Below are positions 1-5,994 of a DNA stretch of 8,062 nucleotides, in pieces. Each line of letters begins with the position of its first letter. Position 1 is the first letter of the stretch. The translations under genes and the position numbers were made by a program. The stretch is from an uncultured Bacilli bacterium (GTDB taxonomy: Bacteria; Bacillota_I; Bacilli_A; RF39; UBA660). The notes beneath the pieces are model-generated. The model saw nothing but the letters and a program-made list of their open reading frames with translations. It did no database searches and was not told the DNA's origin. The stretch covers positions 1-8,062 of the forward strand of contig CAJUNF010000045.1 of assembly GCA_910587775.1 (NCBI GenBank). The letters are read 5' to 3'.

Positions 1-1
1 G

Positions 2-910
2 TTTGAGACAGGATATAAAGGAAGTACAGATACTGCTAGTGCAGAGAAGAATGTAGTAGAACCAGAAAGTATTCAAATAAAACCGAATGTGAACTCATGG
101 AGAAGTATACAAGTTTCTAATGCATTTTATAGTACATATGATTATAAAAGAGAATTAGATAGTCATATGATGAAGAATATAGAGTGGGGGTCTGTGGCTT
201 ATTTACAACATAGTAAATATGGAAGTATGGCAAGTGTAAGAATCAATAATAATAGTGATTATGTAACAGGATATAGTGCAGTAAATGAACCAACATGTGG
301 ATATACTGGAACAAATCTTGAATGTAATAAATATGGAAATACAGAAGATATTACGAAACCTTATAATACAGAAATAGGATATAAAGCAAGCACTACTGGA
401 AATATAAGTGGTATTTATGATATGAGTGGTGGAGCTTGGGAATATATGATGAGCGTTATGACAGATCATGATGGAAGACCAATGAGTGGAAGAAATTCTA
501 TCTATAATAGTGGATTTAATGGAACATTTGGTTGTCCTACCTGTGATGAAGATACTTCTGGAAAAACATCTTTAACTACAGGAGTTCCATTTCCGAGTGA
601 TACAAAATATTATGATATTTATGCGTATGCTTCAAATGATGAGTCATATAATTTTCGTATTTTAGGAGATGCAACAGGAGAGCTAGGACCTTTTGCTATA
701 ACTACTTATGGCTCTCAACAAAATCAGATTGGATCATGGTATCAAGATGAGGCTTGGTTTGTCGCCCCTTGGTATCCTTGGTTTACTCGTAGTTCTCATT
801 ATAGTAATGGTAGTGGTGCTGGAGTGTTTACATTTAGTCATGATTATGGTCGTGTGCATGATAATGGTGGTTTTCGTGTAGTACTTTCTCCAATTGGGGT
901 TTTGGAATAA
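2..910 (+). CDS. FGE-sulfatase/C-type-lectin-fold surface protein, C-terminal part; likely DGR target (5' end outside window)
   Basis: The reading frame is open from the window edge, so this is the last 302 residues of a longer protein. A GTG at 89 lies mid-frame and is not taken as the start, because the frame and a coherent protein sequence continue upstream of it. The stretch GGAWEYMM (about residues 143-150) corresponds to the NVWEW-like core of formylglycine-generating-enzyme/sulfatase-modifying folds, which are a variety of C-type lectin fold. The protein ends with AGVF...GFRVVL, typical of such folds. Cysteine pairs (CGYTGTNLEC, CPTC) suggest an extracytoplasmic protein. I recall similar proteins in uncultured gut Bacillota, often with a pilin-like N-terminus, which cannot be seen here. 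The last ~40 codons differ in codon use from the rest and fit a diversified ligand-binding surface. A catalytic FGE role is unlikely. The fold is fairly sure, the DGR role is inferred. Confidence 0.75.
   Translation, partial: FETGYKGSTDTASAEKNVVEPESIQIKPNVNSWRSIQVSNAFYSTYDYKRELDSHMMKNIEWGSVAYLQHSKYGSMASVRINNNSDYVTGYSAVNEPTCGYTGTNLECNKYGNTEDITKPYNTEIGYKASTTGNISGIYDMSGGAWEYMMSVMTDHDGRPMSGRNSIYNSGFNGTFGCPTCDEDTSGKTSLTTGVPFPSDTKYYDIYAYASNDESYNFRILGDATGELGPFAITTYGSQQNQIGSWYQDEAWFVAPWYPWFTRSSHYSNGSGAGVFTFSHDYGRVHDNGGFRVVLSPIGVLE
755..889 (+). other. Candidate DGR variable region at the 3' end of the target gene
   Basis: From codon 761 to 877, 33 of 39 codons end in T or C, and nearly all variable-looking positions (GTC, GCC, CCT, TAT, ACT, AGT, TCT, CAT, GAT, GGT) can be derived from AAT or AAC by changing only adenines. 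This is the expected product of adenine-specific mutagenic retrohoming. Glycine switches from mainly GGA to mainly GGT, and arginine from mainly AGA to CGT. Likely fixed framework positions are the two TGG codons, AGVF and FRVVL, as in other lectin-fold variable regions. No template repeat or reverse transcriptase is present in the window, so the boundaries are approximate and the call is an inference. Confidence 0.5.
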
Positions 911-933
911 CATATTTATTGTTTTTAGGTTTA

Positions 934-960
934 TGGTCAGATAATAATGTGGTCATTATT
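934..960 (+). repeat. TGGTCA direct repeat and small hairpin between the target gene and popT
   Basis: TGGTCA occurs at 934-939 and again at 950-955, 16 bp apart. A perfect 7-bp stem AATAATG/CATTATT (943-949 and 954-960) closes a 4-base loop. No U-run follows, so it is a poor intrinsic terminator. It lies upstream of popT and downstream of the putative variable region, so it could be a regulator site for popT or a DGR-associated hairpin. The function is unknown. Confidence 0.3.
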
Positions 961-988
961 TAAACATATTTGAAATAGACTTAAATAT

Positions 989-995
989 AGGTGAT
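989..995 (+). promoter_or_regulatory. Ribosome binding site of popT
   Basis: AGGTGAT sits three to four bases before the ATG at 999. It supports that start over any other in-frame codon. Confidence 0.7.
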
Positions 996-998
996 ACC

Positions 999-1781
999 AT
1001 GGAAAGTCTATTTCTTTTTTTGAAAGGAATTCTAATCGGAATTGGTAAAATTATTCCAGGAGTTTCAGGCTCTTTAATTGCTGTAATATTGCATGTTTAT
1101 GAAGAAGCAATTATGGCAATTAATTATTTTAGAAAGAATCCCAAACGTTCATTTTGCTTTTTATTTCCAATTGGATTAGGTGTTTTACTTTCTGCTATTT
1201 TCTTTAGTCAAGTTTTATTATTTTTCTTAGATCATTGGTATTATTTTACAATGTTTTTCTTTATTGGTTTAATTTTAGGTACTGTTCCAAAATTTCAAAA
1301 AGAAGTAGTCTTTATTTCACTAAAACATTATGGAATCTTTTCTCTTTCTTTTTTGCTTCCGTTTTTGTTTTCTTTGTTTTCTTTTCAAGTAGAAAATTCT
1401 TCTATATTTTATATTTTTCTTTTAGGCTTTGTTGATGCTGCAACAATGATAATTCCAGGAATAAGTGGAACTGCCATTTTTTTGATGCTTGGTAGTTATT
1501 CTACTGTTTTAAATATTATAGGAAATCCGTTTGGTAATATTTTTCTTACTATTTTCTTTTCACTAGGTATGCTATTTGGTATTTTATTTATTAGTAAGTT
1601 AGTGGAGATTTTTTTAAAGGAGAATCGTAATTTATTTTATCTTGTTATTGATGGATTATTATGGAGTAGTATCGTTTATTTGATTTCTTTAGTAAGTAGT
1701 GAAATAAGTTTAGGAACTCTTTTTCCATTTTTTCTATTATTTTCTTTTGGCTTTTTTATTACATATTCTTTTTCAAAATAA
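999..1781 (+). CDS. popT: DUF368 family polyprenyl-phosphate (undecaprenyl-phosphate) transporter PopT
   Basis: A 260-residue, very hydrophobic, multi-pass membrane protein. Two related signatures mark the family: IPGVSGS at residues 19-25 and IPGISGT at 152-158, the latter preceded by DAATM. These repeated motifs belong to the two inverted halves of DUF368 proteins. Published work on this family shows that PopT-type proteins move undecaprenyl phosphate from the outer to the inner face of the cytoplasmic membrane, recycling the lipid carrier for peptidoglycan and other surface glycans. The length is close to the family's usual size and the gene looks intact. It stands 88 bases after the target gene and converges on a GT-C glycosyltransferase that probably uses the same lipid carrier. 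Family membership is near certain. The exact lipid is inferred from characterised relatives. Confidence 0.88.
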   Translation: MESLFLFLKGILIGIGKIIPGVSGSLIAVILHVYEEAIMAINYFRKNPKRSFCFLFPIGLGVLLSAIFFSQVLLFFLDHWYYFTMFFFIGLILGTVPKFQKEVVFISLKHYGIFSLSFLLPFLFSLFSFQVENSSIFYIFLLGFVDAATMIIPGISGTAIFLMLGSYSTVLNIIGNPFGNIFLTIFFSLGMLFGILFISKLVEIFLKENRNLFYLVIDGLLWSSIVYLISLVSSEISLGTLFPFFLLFSFGFFITYSFSK

Positions 1782-1803
1782 AAAAGCTTAAAATTAAGCT
1801 TTT
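1782..1803. terminator. Bidirectional intrinsic terminator between popT and the GT-C gene
   Basis: A perfect inverted repeat AAAAGCTTAA/TTAAGCTTTT (1782-1791 and 1794-1803) begins right after the popT stop codon and overlaps the last codons and stop of the convergent GT-C gene. Read on the minus strand it is followed by a good T-rich tract. On the plus strand the T-run is only four bases, so it should work better for the minus-strand gene. Confidence 0.7.
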
Positions 1804-3482
1804 GTAAGTCTATAATAAGTAGATTCTACATCAGAATTTAAATATAAGATTTGTTCTGATTTTTTAAAAGATGTATTCTTTTTTATTTTGTCTAAAATTT
1901 CTTCTTGATTGATCCAATTTTTAATACATAAAATAACTTCTTTTTTATCTTTTAATAATTCATCTTTTTTTAATAATGAGAAGTCATAAATATTATAATT
2001 AATAATTAAAGTGTTTTCGTAAATTTCAAACTCTGGTAAAGAATTTAAGTGTGTAAAATAATTATCATAAATATAAATAAATGGTTTGGTATAATTTTCT
2101 TTTGCTAAATTTAGTGCATTTTTATAATCTGTATATAAATAAGTTGGTTTATGAATATATAATCCTGTTAAAGCTGTTAATATTATTATAGCTAAAATAA
2201 TAGAGTAACTATATTTTTGTTTCCAAATATTAGAAATTAAATAAATGATAGTAATAGAAATGATAGGATAAAGTAGCATAATGTAGCGTGAAGTATAATT
2301 TTCTCCTAAAAATGGTGCAATTTTTGAAACGATTAGAATGAAAATAAAAATTGGTAAACTACATAAAATAAGTGGCAGTTTTTCTAAGTTTATTTTTTTC
2401 TTATTTTTAAGGAAATATAATAAAGAAGAGATCATAATGATTATTAAGATAAGTAGAGGTATATTATAAGATTTTAAGATCGAATCAAAGTAATAAAAAA
2501 TGTTTTCAAATAAAGTTTTTGTGTGTTCTTGATTTGCTCCAATTCCACGGTAAGAAAAGAAAATATGATAAATAGAAGATGGAAAGATAAGAATTCCTAA
2601 AGAGGCAGGGATTGCATGATTTAGAAACATCTTTTGAATTGCTTTCCATTTTTTCTCTTTTGTGTAATGACAAAATAAAATTAGAAAGATTAATACAACA
2701 TAAATACAAAAATAATATTGAGTTAAGAATCCACAGAAAATAATAATGGACCATAAAATCTTATCTTTTTTAGAAAAGTTTTCTTGTTTTTTAAAAAATT
2801 TTAAAGCGTAATATAAATACCATACTGAGAAAAAGGTTAGCATCATATACATACGGTGAAACATAACAGTACTAATAGCACCCATGCTACTTCCATACAA
2901 AATAATGCTTAAATAAGCCCATTTTTTGTTTGTTAAACGAATCATTATTTGGTAAATTCCTAGTAGTGTTCCAATAAAGAAAATAATATTTAAAGTAAAT
3001 CCAATGTATTTGGTAAAATGATCAAAGAAAATAGAAGAAGTAAGGTGCATAGCATTGTAAAACATTGGAGGGTGGACATCACTTGCTTGATTTAACCAAA
3101 CAGATAAGTAGTTAAAAATATCATCAGACTGTATACTTAAATATTTATGAGCATCTTCTTTTGTTCTCCAAGTAGGTATTTCTTTTGCAAGAGTTTCATC
3201 ATAATCATTTTTGTAAGATTCTTTATCTTTAATATAGTTTAATGATTTTGTTAAGCGATTGGAAATAGACCCTGTCCAGCAGTTATTCCAAAAATAATCA
3301 AAATTGGCTTGTGCATAACCAAAATTACGAAAAACATTATCATATTTATAATTACTTGAACCATAAGAAAATATTTCATCTTCATGAAATCCTTGTTTTT
3401 GAGTATTAAAATAGCATAATATTCCACATAGTATAGAGATAATTATTATTAATATAGCATTATTTTTTAGCCATTTTTTCAT
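1794..3482 (-). CDS. Polytopic GT-C fold glycosyltransferase (GT39/ArnT-like)
   Basis: The product has 562 residues with an N-terminal membrane segment (about 8-26), some ten further hydrophobic segments to about residue 442 and a hydrophilic C-terminal domain. The first outer loop carries HEDE (33-36), the acidic motif that serves catalysis in GT-C enzymes. DVHPP (135-139), FHRMYM (208-213) and TSRY (397-400) are further landmarks of PMT/ArnT-like transferases. Such enzymes take a sugar from a polyprenyl-phosphate donor outside the membrane and place it on a lipid, protein or glycan. The acceptor cannot be read here. The ATG at 3482 is chosen because GAAGGTG lies five bases upstream, the membrane segment follows at once, and a perfect extended -10 promoter sits just ahead. 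The frame stays open 43 codons further, but that extension would cross the promoter. It is divergent from the GntR-GT2 operon. Confidence 0.78.
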   Translation of the reverse strand: MKKWLKNNAILIIIISILCGILCYFNTQKQGFHEDEIFSYGSSNYKYDNVFRNFGYAQANFDYFWNNCWTGSISNRLTKSLNYIKDKESYKNDYDETLAKEIPTWRTKEDAHKYLSIQSDDIFNYLSVWLNQASDVHPPMFYNAMHLTSSIFFDHFTKYIGFTLNIIFFIGTLLGIYQIMIRLTNKKWAYLSIILYGSSMGAISTVMFHRMYMMLTFFSVWYLYYALKFFKKQENFSKKDKILWSIIIFCGFLTQYYFCIYVVLIFLILFCHYTKEKKWKAIQKMFLNHAIPASLGILIFPSSIYHIFFSYRGIGANQEHTKTLFENIFYYFDSILKSYNIPLLILIIIMISSLLYFLKNKKKINLEKLPLILCSLPIFIFILIVSKIAPFLGENYTSRYIMLLYPIISITIIYLISNIWKQKYSYSIILAIIILTALTGLYIHKPTYLYTDYKNALNLAKENYTKPFIYIYDNYFTHLNSLPEFEIYENTLIINYNIYDFSLLKKDELLKDKKEVILCIKNWINQEEILDKIKKNTSFKKSEQILYLNSDVESTYYRLTKA

Positions 3483-3487
3483 ATAAA

Positions 3488-3494
3488 CACCTTC
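3488..3494 (-). promoter_or_regulatory. Ribosome binding site deciding the GT-C start
   Basis: On the minus strand GAAGGTG lies five bases before ATG 3482. This supports the shorter protein over the 43-residue extension to 3611. Confidence 0.75.
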
Positions 3495-3519
3495 TTTAGT
3501 GGATATTATAGCACTAAAG
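3494..3519. promoter_or_regulatory. Perfect 8-bp inverted repeat flanking the -10 box: candidate operator
   Basis: CTTTAGTG (3494-3501) and CACTAAAG (3512-3519) are exact inverted copies separated by ten bases that contain the -10 element of the GT-C gene. One arm covers the TG extension, the other the expected transcription start. A dimeric repressor bound here would block the promoter directly. The repressor is unknown. The divergent GntR protein is the nearest candidate, but the arm sequence differs from the repeat before its own gene. Confidence 0.5.
3505..3513 (-). promoter_or_regulatory. Extended -10 promoter of the GT-C gene
   Basis: On the minus strand the sequence reads TGCTATAAT, a perfect extended -10 element. 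No convincing -35 box lies at 16-18 bp, which is common for extended -10 promoters. Transcription would start near 3498, giving a leader of about 16 bases that just holds the ribosome binding site. Confidence 0.65.
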
Positions 3520-3551
3520 GGAATAATTGGAAGATTTTTTTTAATTTTTGG

Positions 3552-3589
3552 TGACGAATTTGTAATTGCTTTTTGACGTTTTTTGTAAT
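3552..3589 (+). repeat. Imperfect direct repeat TGACG-N5/6-GTAAT in the divergent region
   Basis: TGACG(N5)GTAAT at 3552-3566 recurs as TGACG(N6)GTAAT at 3574-3589. The offset of 22-23 bp is about two DNA turns, as in tandem regulator sites. It overlaps the presumed -35 region of the gntR promoter. The region is AT-rich and the repeat may be accidental. Confidence 0.3.
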
Positions 3590-3594
3590 ATAAT
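3566..3594 (+). promoter_or_regulatory. Likely promoter of the gntR-GT2 operon
   Basis: TTGCTT (3566-3571), a 17-base spacer and a perfect TATAAT (3589-3594) form a good sigma-A type promoter, with a start near 3601. A second TATAAT at 3626-3631 and a TTGACG at 3573-3578 offer alternative arrangements, but none pairs with better spacing. Confidence 0.5.
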
Positions 3595-3601
3595 TGTATC
3601 T

Positions 3602-3620
3602 GTACTAACACAAGTAGTAC
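3602..3620. promoter_or_regulatory. Inverted repeat GTACTA-N7-TAGTAC, candidate GntR autoregulatory operator
   Basis: Perfect 6-bp arms at 3602-3607 and 3615-3620 lie at or just after the expected start of the gntR transcript and before a second TATAAT. YtrA-type GntR repressors usually bind inverted repeats in their own promoter region, so autoregulation is the simplest reading. The sequence shows the repeat. Its use as operator is inferred. Confidence 0.5.
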
Positions 3621-3635
3621 TGTTATATAATTTAA

Positions 3636-3643
3636 AAGGGGGA
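3636..3643 (+). promoter_or_regulatory. Ribosome binding site of the GntR gene
   Basis: AAGGGGGA lies five bases upstream of ATG 3649, a near-optimal site that fixes the start. Confidence 0.75.
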
Positions 3644-3648
3644 AAACT

Positions 3649-3999
3649 ATGATTGATATCGATTATCAAAGCAGAACACCGATTTATGCTCAAATCGTTA
3701 ATGAAATTGAAAAATGTATTATTCATGGGAAATTAAAACCAGATGATCAAATGCCAAGTATTAGAGAGCTTGCTAGTGAACTTGGTATTAATCCTAATAC
3801 AGTGAAAAAGTCTTACTCAGAACTTGAGAGTAAGAATATAATACGTAGTGTATCTACAAAAGGAACTTTTATTACTTCTAAAATTGAAGAAATTGTGCAA
3901 AATAAAATAGAAGCAACATTACAAAATGTTTTAAAAGAAGTGGAAGAACTTAAAATGTTGGGACTATCTAAAGAAGAAATTCTGGAAAGGATAAAATAG
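3649..3999 (+). CDS. GntR family transcriptional regulator, YtrA-like
   Basis: A short 116-residue protein. Residues about 10-78 form the GntR winged helix: PIYAQIVNEI leads into the first helix, the helix-turn-helix with PSIRELASELG and the recognition helix NPNTVKKSYSELE spans about 36-60, and the wing ends near TKGTFI. The remaining ~38 residues are amphipathic helix, too short for a ligand pocket such as FadR or UTRA domains and typical of the YtrA subfamily, where they serve dimerisation. Members of this group often repress ABC transporter operons and respond to cell-envelope stress. Here the next gene is a GT2 glycosyltransferase, with the stop codon inside its ribosome binding site, so the two are surely cotranscribed. 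A palindrome in its promoter suggests self-repression. Family call secure, ligand and targets unknown. Confidence 0.9.
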   Translation: MIDIDYQSRTPIYAQIVNEIEKCIIHGKLKPDDQMPSIRELASELGINPNTVKKSYSELESKNIIRSVSTKGTFITSKIEEIVQNKIEATLQNVLKEVEELKMLGLSKEEILERIK

Positions 4000-4003
4000 G
4001 TGA
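3998..4003 (+). promoter_or_regulatory. Ribosome binding site of the GT2 gene, overlapping the gntR stop
   Basis: AGGTGA begins within the TAG stop of gntR and lies four bases before ATG 4008, which points to coupled translation of the two genes. Confidence 0.7.
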
Positions 4004-4007
4004 CCAT

Positions 4008-5237
4008 ATGTTAGTGATTTTATATTATATTATTTTTTCTATCTCGTTTGTTTATGCAATGTATTTTGCTTTGACTGGATTATTTGGATTTAAAAATTAT
4101 CATAAGAGTCAATTTGGAAGACATAAACCTAAACATAAATTTGGTATTGTTATAGCAACTAGAAATGAAGAAAAAGTAATTGGAGCTTTAGTAAAAAGTT
4201 TAAAAAAGCAAAAATATCCAAAGGAGTTATATGAAATATTTGTAGTACCTAATAATTGTACTGATGATACTGAAGGTGCTGCAAGAGAAGCTGGAGCAAC
4301 TATAATTGATTGTACTGTTCCTGTAAAATATAAAGCAGATGCTTTAAAGTTTACTTTTAATAAATTACAATCTCGTGAAGATATTGATGCTTTTGTTGTA
4401 TTTGATGCCGATAATTTAGTTCATCCAGATTTTTTAGCAAGAATGAATGATGCATTATGTGAAGGAGTGCAAGTTGCACAAGCTTTCCGTGATGCTAAAA
4501 ATATGGGCGATAACTGGTTAACTGGTAGTTATACTTTATTCTATTTTATTCAAAATTTCTTTTATAATCGTGCTCGTATGAATTATTCAGGATCTGCAAC
4601 TATAAATGGAACTGGATTTATGATGAGAAAAGAAGTTGTAAAAGGTGGTTTTAATACTAAAACAATTACAGAAGATAGTGAATTTACTGCTCAATGTGCA
4701 ATTCGTGGAATTCAAGTAGCTTTTGTAGAAGATGCTATTACTTATGATGAGCATCCAATGACATTTAGTGCTAGCTGGAAACAACGTAAAAGATGGACAA
4801 GTGGAACACTTAATTGTTTAACAATTTATTGGAAGAAGCTATTATCTACTTTTATTAAGACAGGAAATATTGCATGTTTTGATATGGTGATGATGTTTTT
4901 AGCGCCAATTATGATGTTAGTTGGATCTGCATTATCTGTTGTTCTTATTATTTTCCATATTGCTGGGGTAGAGCTTTTTGATTTCTTCTCTTATCTTTAT
5001 GCATCTGGTATTGTATTCTTTGTATTATTCTATTTTATGAGTGTTTTAATGAATGTATTTGTTGTAAAGTATAATCATAAAAAACCAAAAGATATTTTAT
5101 CAGGAATTTTCTTATTTAGTCTCTTTTTATTATCATGGATTCCTATCAATATCGTTTGCTTATTTAAGAAAACAGATAGTTGGGAACAAATTAAACATGA
5201 TCGTAGTGATGTAGATCTAGATAAGTTGTTAAATTAG
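4008..5237 (+). CDS. Membrane-bound GT2 family glycosyltransferase, processive type
   Basis: A 409-residue protein with a membrane segment at about 4-26, a cytoplasmic GT-A catalytic domain at about 44-270 and three to four membrane segments at about 290-385. All landmarks of polymerising GT2 enzymes are visible: NNCTDD (82-87) for nucleotide binding, DAD (133-135) for metal and nucleotide-sugar binding, TED (221-223) with the catalytic base, and QRKRW (259-263), the QxxRW signature of cellulose, hyaluronan and poly-N-acetylglucosamine synthases. It probably builds or extends a surface polysaccharide or glycolipid from nucleotide sugars at the cytoplasmic face. The sugar cannot be told. It follows gntR in the same operon, and a terminator overlaps its stop codon. 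It is not a dolichol-phosphate-mannose-synthase-like enzyme, which lacks the QxxRW motif. Confidence 0.87.
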   Translation: MLVILYYIIFSISFVYAMYFALTGLFGFKNYHKSQFGRHKPKHKFGIVIATRNEEKVIGALVKSLKKQKYPKELYEIFVVPNNCTDDTEGAAREAGATIIDCTVPVKYKADALKFTFNKLQSREDIDAFVVFDADNLVHPDFLARMNDALCEGVQVAQAFRDAKNMGDNWLTGSYTLFYFIQNFFYNRARMNYSGSATINGTGFMMRKEVVKGGFNTKTITEDSEFTAQCAIRGIQVAFVEDAITYDEHPMTFSASWKQRKRWTSGTLNCLTIYWKKLLSTFIKTGNIACFDMVMMFLAPIMMLVGSALSVVLIIFHIAGVELFDFFSYLYASGIVFFVLFYFMSVLMNVFVVKYNHKKPKDILSGIFLFSLFLLSWIPINIVCLFKKTDSWEQIKHDRSDVDLDKLLN

Positions 5238-5260
5238 TCTTCTAAGAAAGACTTTTTTTT
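5236..5260 (+). terminator. Intrinsic terminator of the gntR-GT2 operon
   Basis: AGTCTT (5236-5241) pairs with AAGACT (5248-5253) around a 6-base loop, followed directly by a T-run to 5260. The stem starts inside the stop codon of the GT2 gene. It separates this operon from the two-component genes. Confidence 0.8.
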
Positions 5261-5266
5261 CATTTA

Positions 5267-5275
5267 TGATATACT
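5267..5275 (+). promoter_or_regulatory. Extended -10 promoter of the two-component operon
   Basis: TGATATACT is an extended -10 element just after the terminator. No good -35 box lies at the expected distance, because that stretch is taken by the terminator stem. Transcription would begin near 5282, leaving only about ten bases before the start codon. Confidence 0.5.
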
Positions 5276-5292
5276 TTTAGTAGGTGGGACTT

Positions 5293-5985
5293 ATGAATTC
5301 AAAATTTAAGGTGTTATTAGTTGAAGATGAAGAATCTATTTTGATGGGATTGAAATATTGCTTAGAACAAGAAGACTTTTTATGCTTTACTTCCTCTAAT
5401 GGAAAGGAAGCGATAGAGATTTCTCATAAAGAGACAATTGATATTGCTTTACTTGACTTAAATTTGCCAGATATGAGTGGTTTTGATGTCATGGAAGCTT
5501 TAAGAAAGCAAAAAGATTTTCCAATTATTTTCTTGACTGCTAATTTAGAAGAAGTGTCTATTGTAAGAGGACTTGATATGGGAGCAGATGATTATATTAC
5601 AAAACCATTTAAAACAAGAGAGTTAATTAGTAGAATGAGAGCAGTTTTGCGTCGAAATCAAAAAAATGTTAGTAATTTAATTACACTTCATAATGTGGTT
5701 ATTGATTTAAATTCTGCAAAAGTTCTTAAAAATGGAAAAGATGTTATGCTTACTGTTTTAGAATATAAAATTTTGCTTGTACTTGCTATGAATCCCAATC
5801 ATGTATTTACAAGAGAGAAAATTTTAGCAGATATTTGGGATGTTAATGAAGAGTATGTAAACGATAATACATTAACCGTTTATATTAAACGAATTCGTGA
5901 AAAAATTGAAGATGATGTAAATAATCCTAAGATTATAAAAACCGTTCGTGGAATTGGATATAAAATAGGAGATGTATTAAAGTAG
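5293..5985 (+). CDS. OmpR/PhoB family response regulator
   Basis: A 230-residue regulator of standard length. The receiver domain (about 5-120) has the acidic pair E11-D12, the phospho-acceptor D55 in LLDLNLPDMSG, T82 and K104 in KPF, so it is fully equipped for phosphorylation. The C-terminal winged helix (about 130-228) has the usual LTVLEYKILL, DNTLTVYIKRIREK and VRGIGYKI elements and would bind tandem DNA sites as a dimer. ATG 5293 is preferred to the in-frame GTG at 5284, since that GTG is part of the AGGTGGGA ribosome binding site. The kinase gene follows with its ribosome binding site overlapping the stop codon. Close VanR/BceR-like relatives are possible, but I cannot assign an orthologue. 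Confidence 0.9.
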   Translation: MNSKFKVLLVEDEESILMGLKYCLEQEDFLCFTSSNGKEAIEISHKETIDIALLDLNLPDMSGFDVMEALRKQKDFPIIFLTANLEEVSIVRGLDMGADDYITKPFKTRELISRMRAVLRRNQKNVSNLITLHNVVIDLNSAKVLKNGKDVMLTVLEYKILLVLAMNPNHVFTREKILADIWDVNEEYVNDNTLTVYIKRIREKIEDDVNNPKIIKTVRGIGYKIGDVLK

Positions 5986-5990
5986 GTGAG
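5984..5990 (+). promoter_or_regulatory. Ribosome binding site of the histidine kinase gene
   Basis: AGGTGAG overlaps the stop codon of the response regulator gene and lies four bases before ATG 5995. The GTG within it, in frame, is not the start. Confidence 0.7.
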
Positions 5991-5994
5991 TTTT

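Noticed and set aside
89..91. GTG as the start of the first gene
   Set aside because: The frame is open to the window edge, family-like sequence lies before it, and no ribosome binding site precedes it.
203..469. Minus-strand open frame inside the target gene
   Set aside because: A shadow of the coding strand with a low-complexity Ile/Ser/Thr/Cys-rich translation and no ribosome binding site. The same holds for the short frames inside the popT, GT-C, gntR and GT2 genes.
3483..3611. 43-residue N-terminal extension of the GT-C protein
   Set aside because: It would read through a perfect extended -10 promoter and the ribosome binding site. ATG 3482 is followed at once by a typical membrane segment.
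5284..5292. GTG start for the response regulator (likewise GTG 5986 for the kinase and GTG 7262 for the last gene)
   Set aside because: Each GTG is part of the AGGTG-type ribosome binding site itself. An ATG follows at the proper distance in all three cases.
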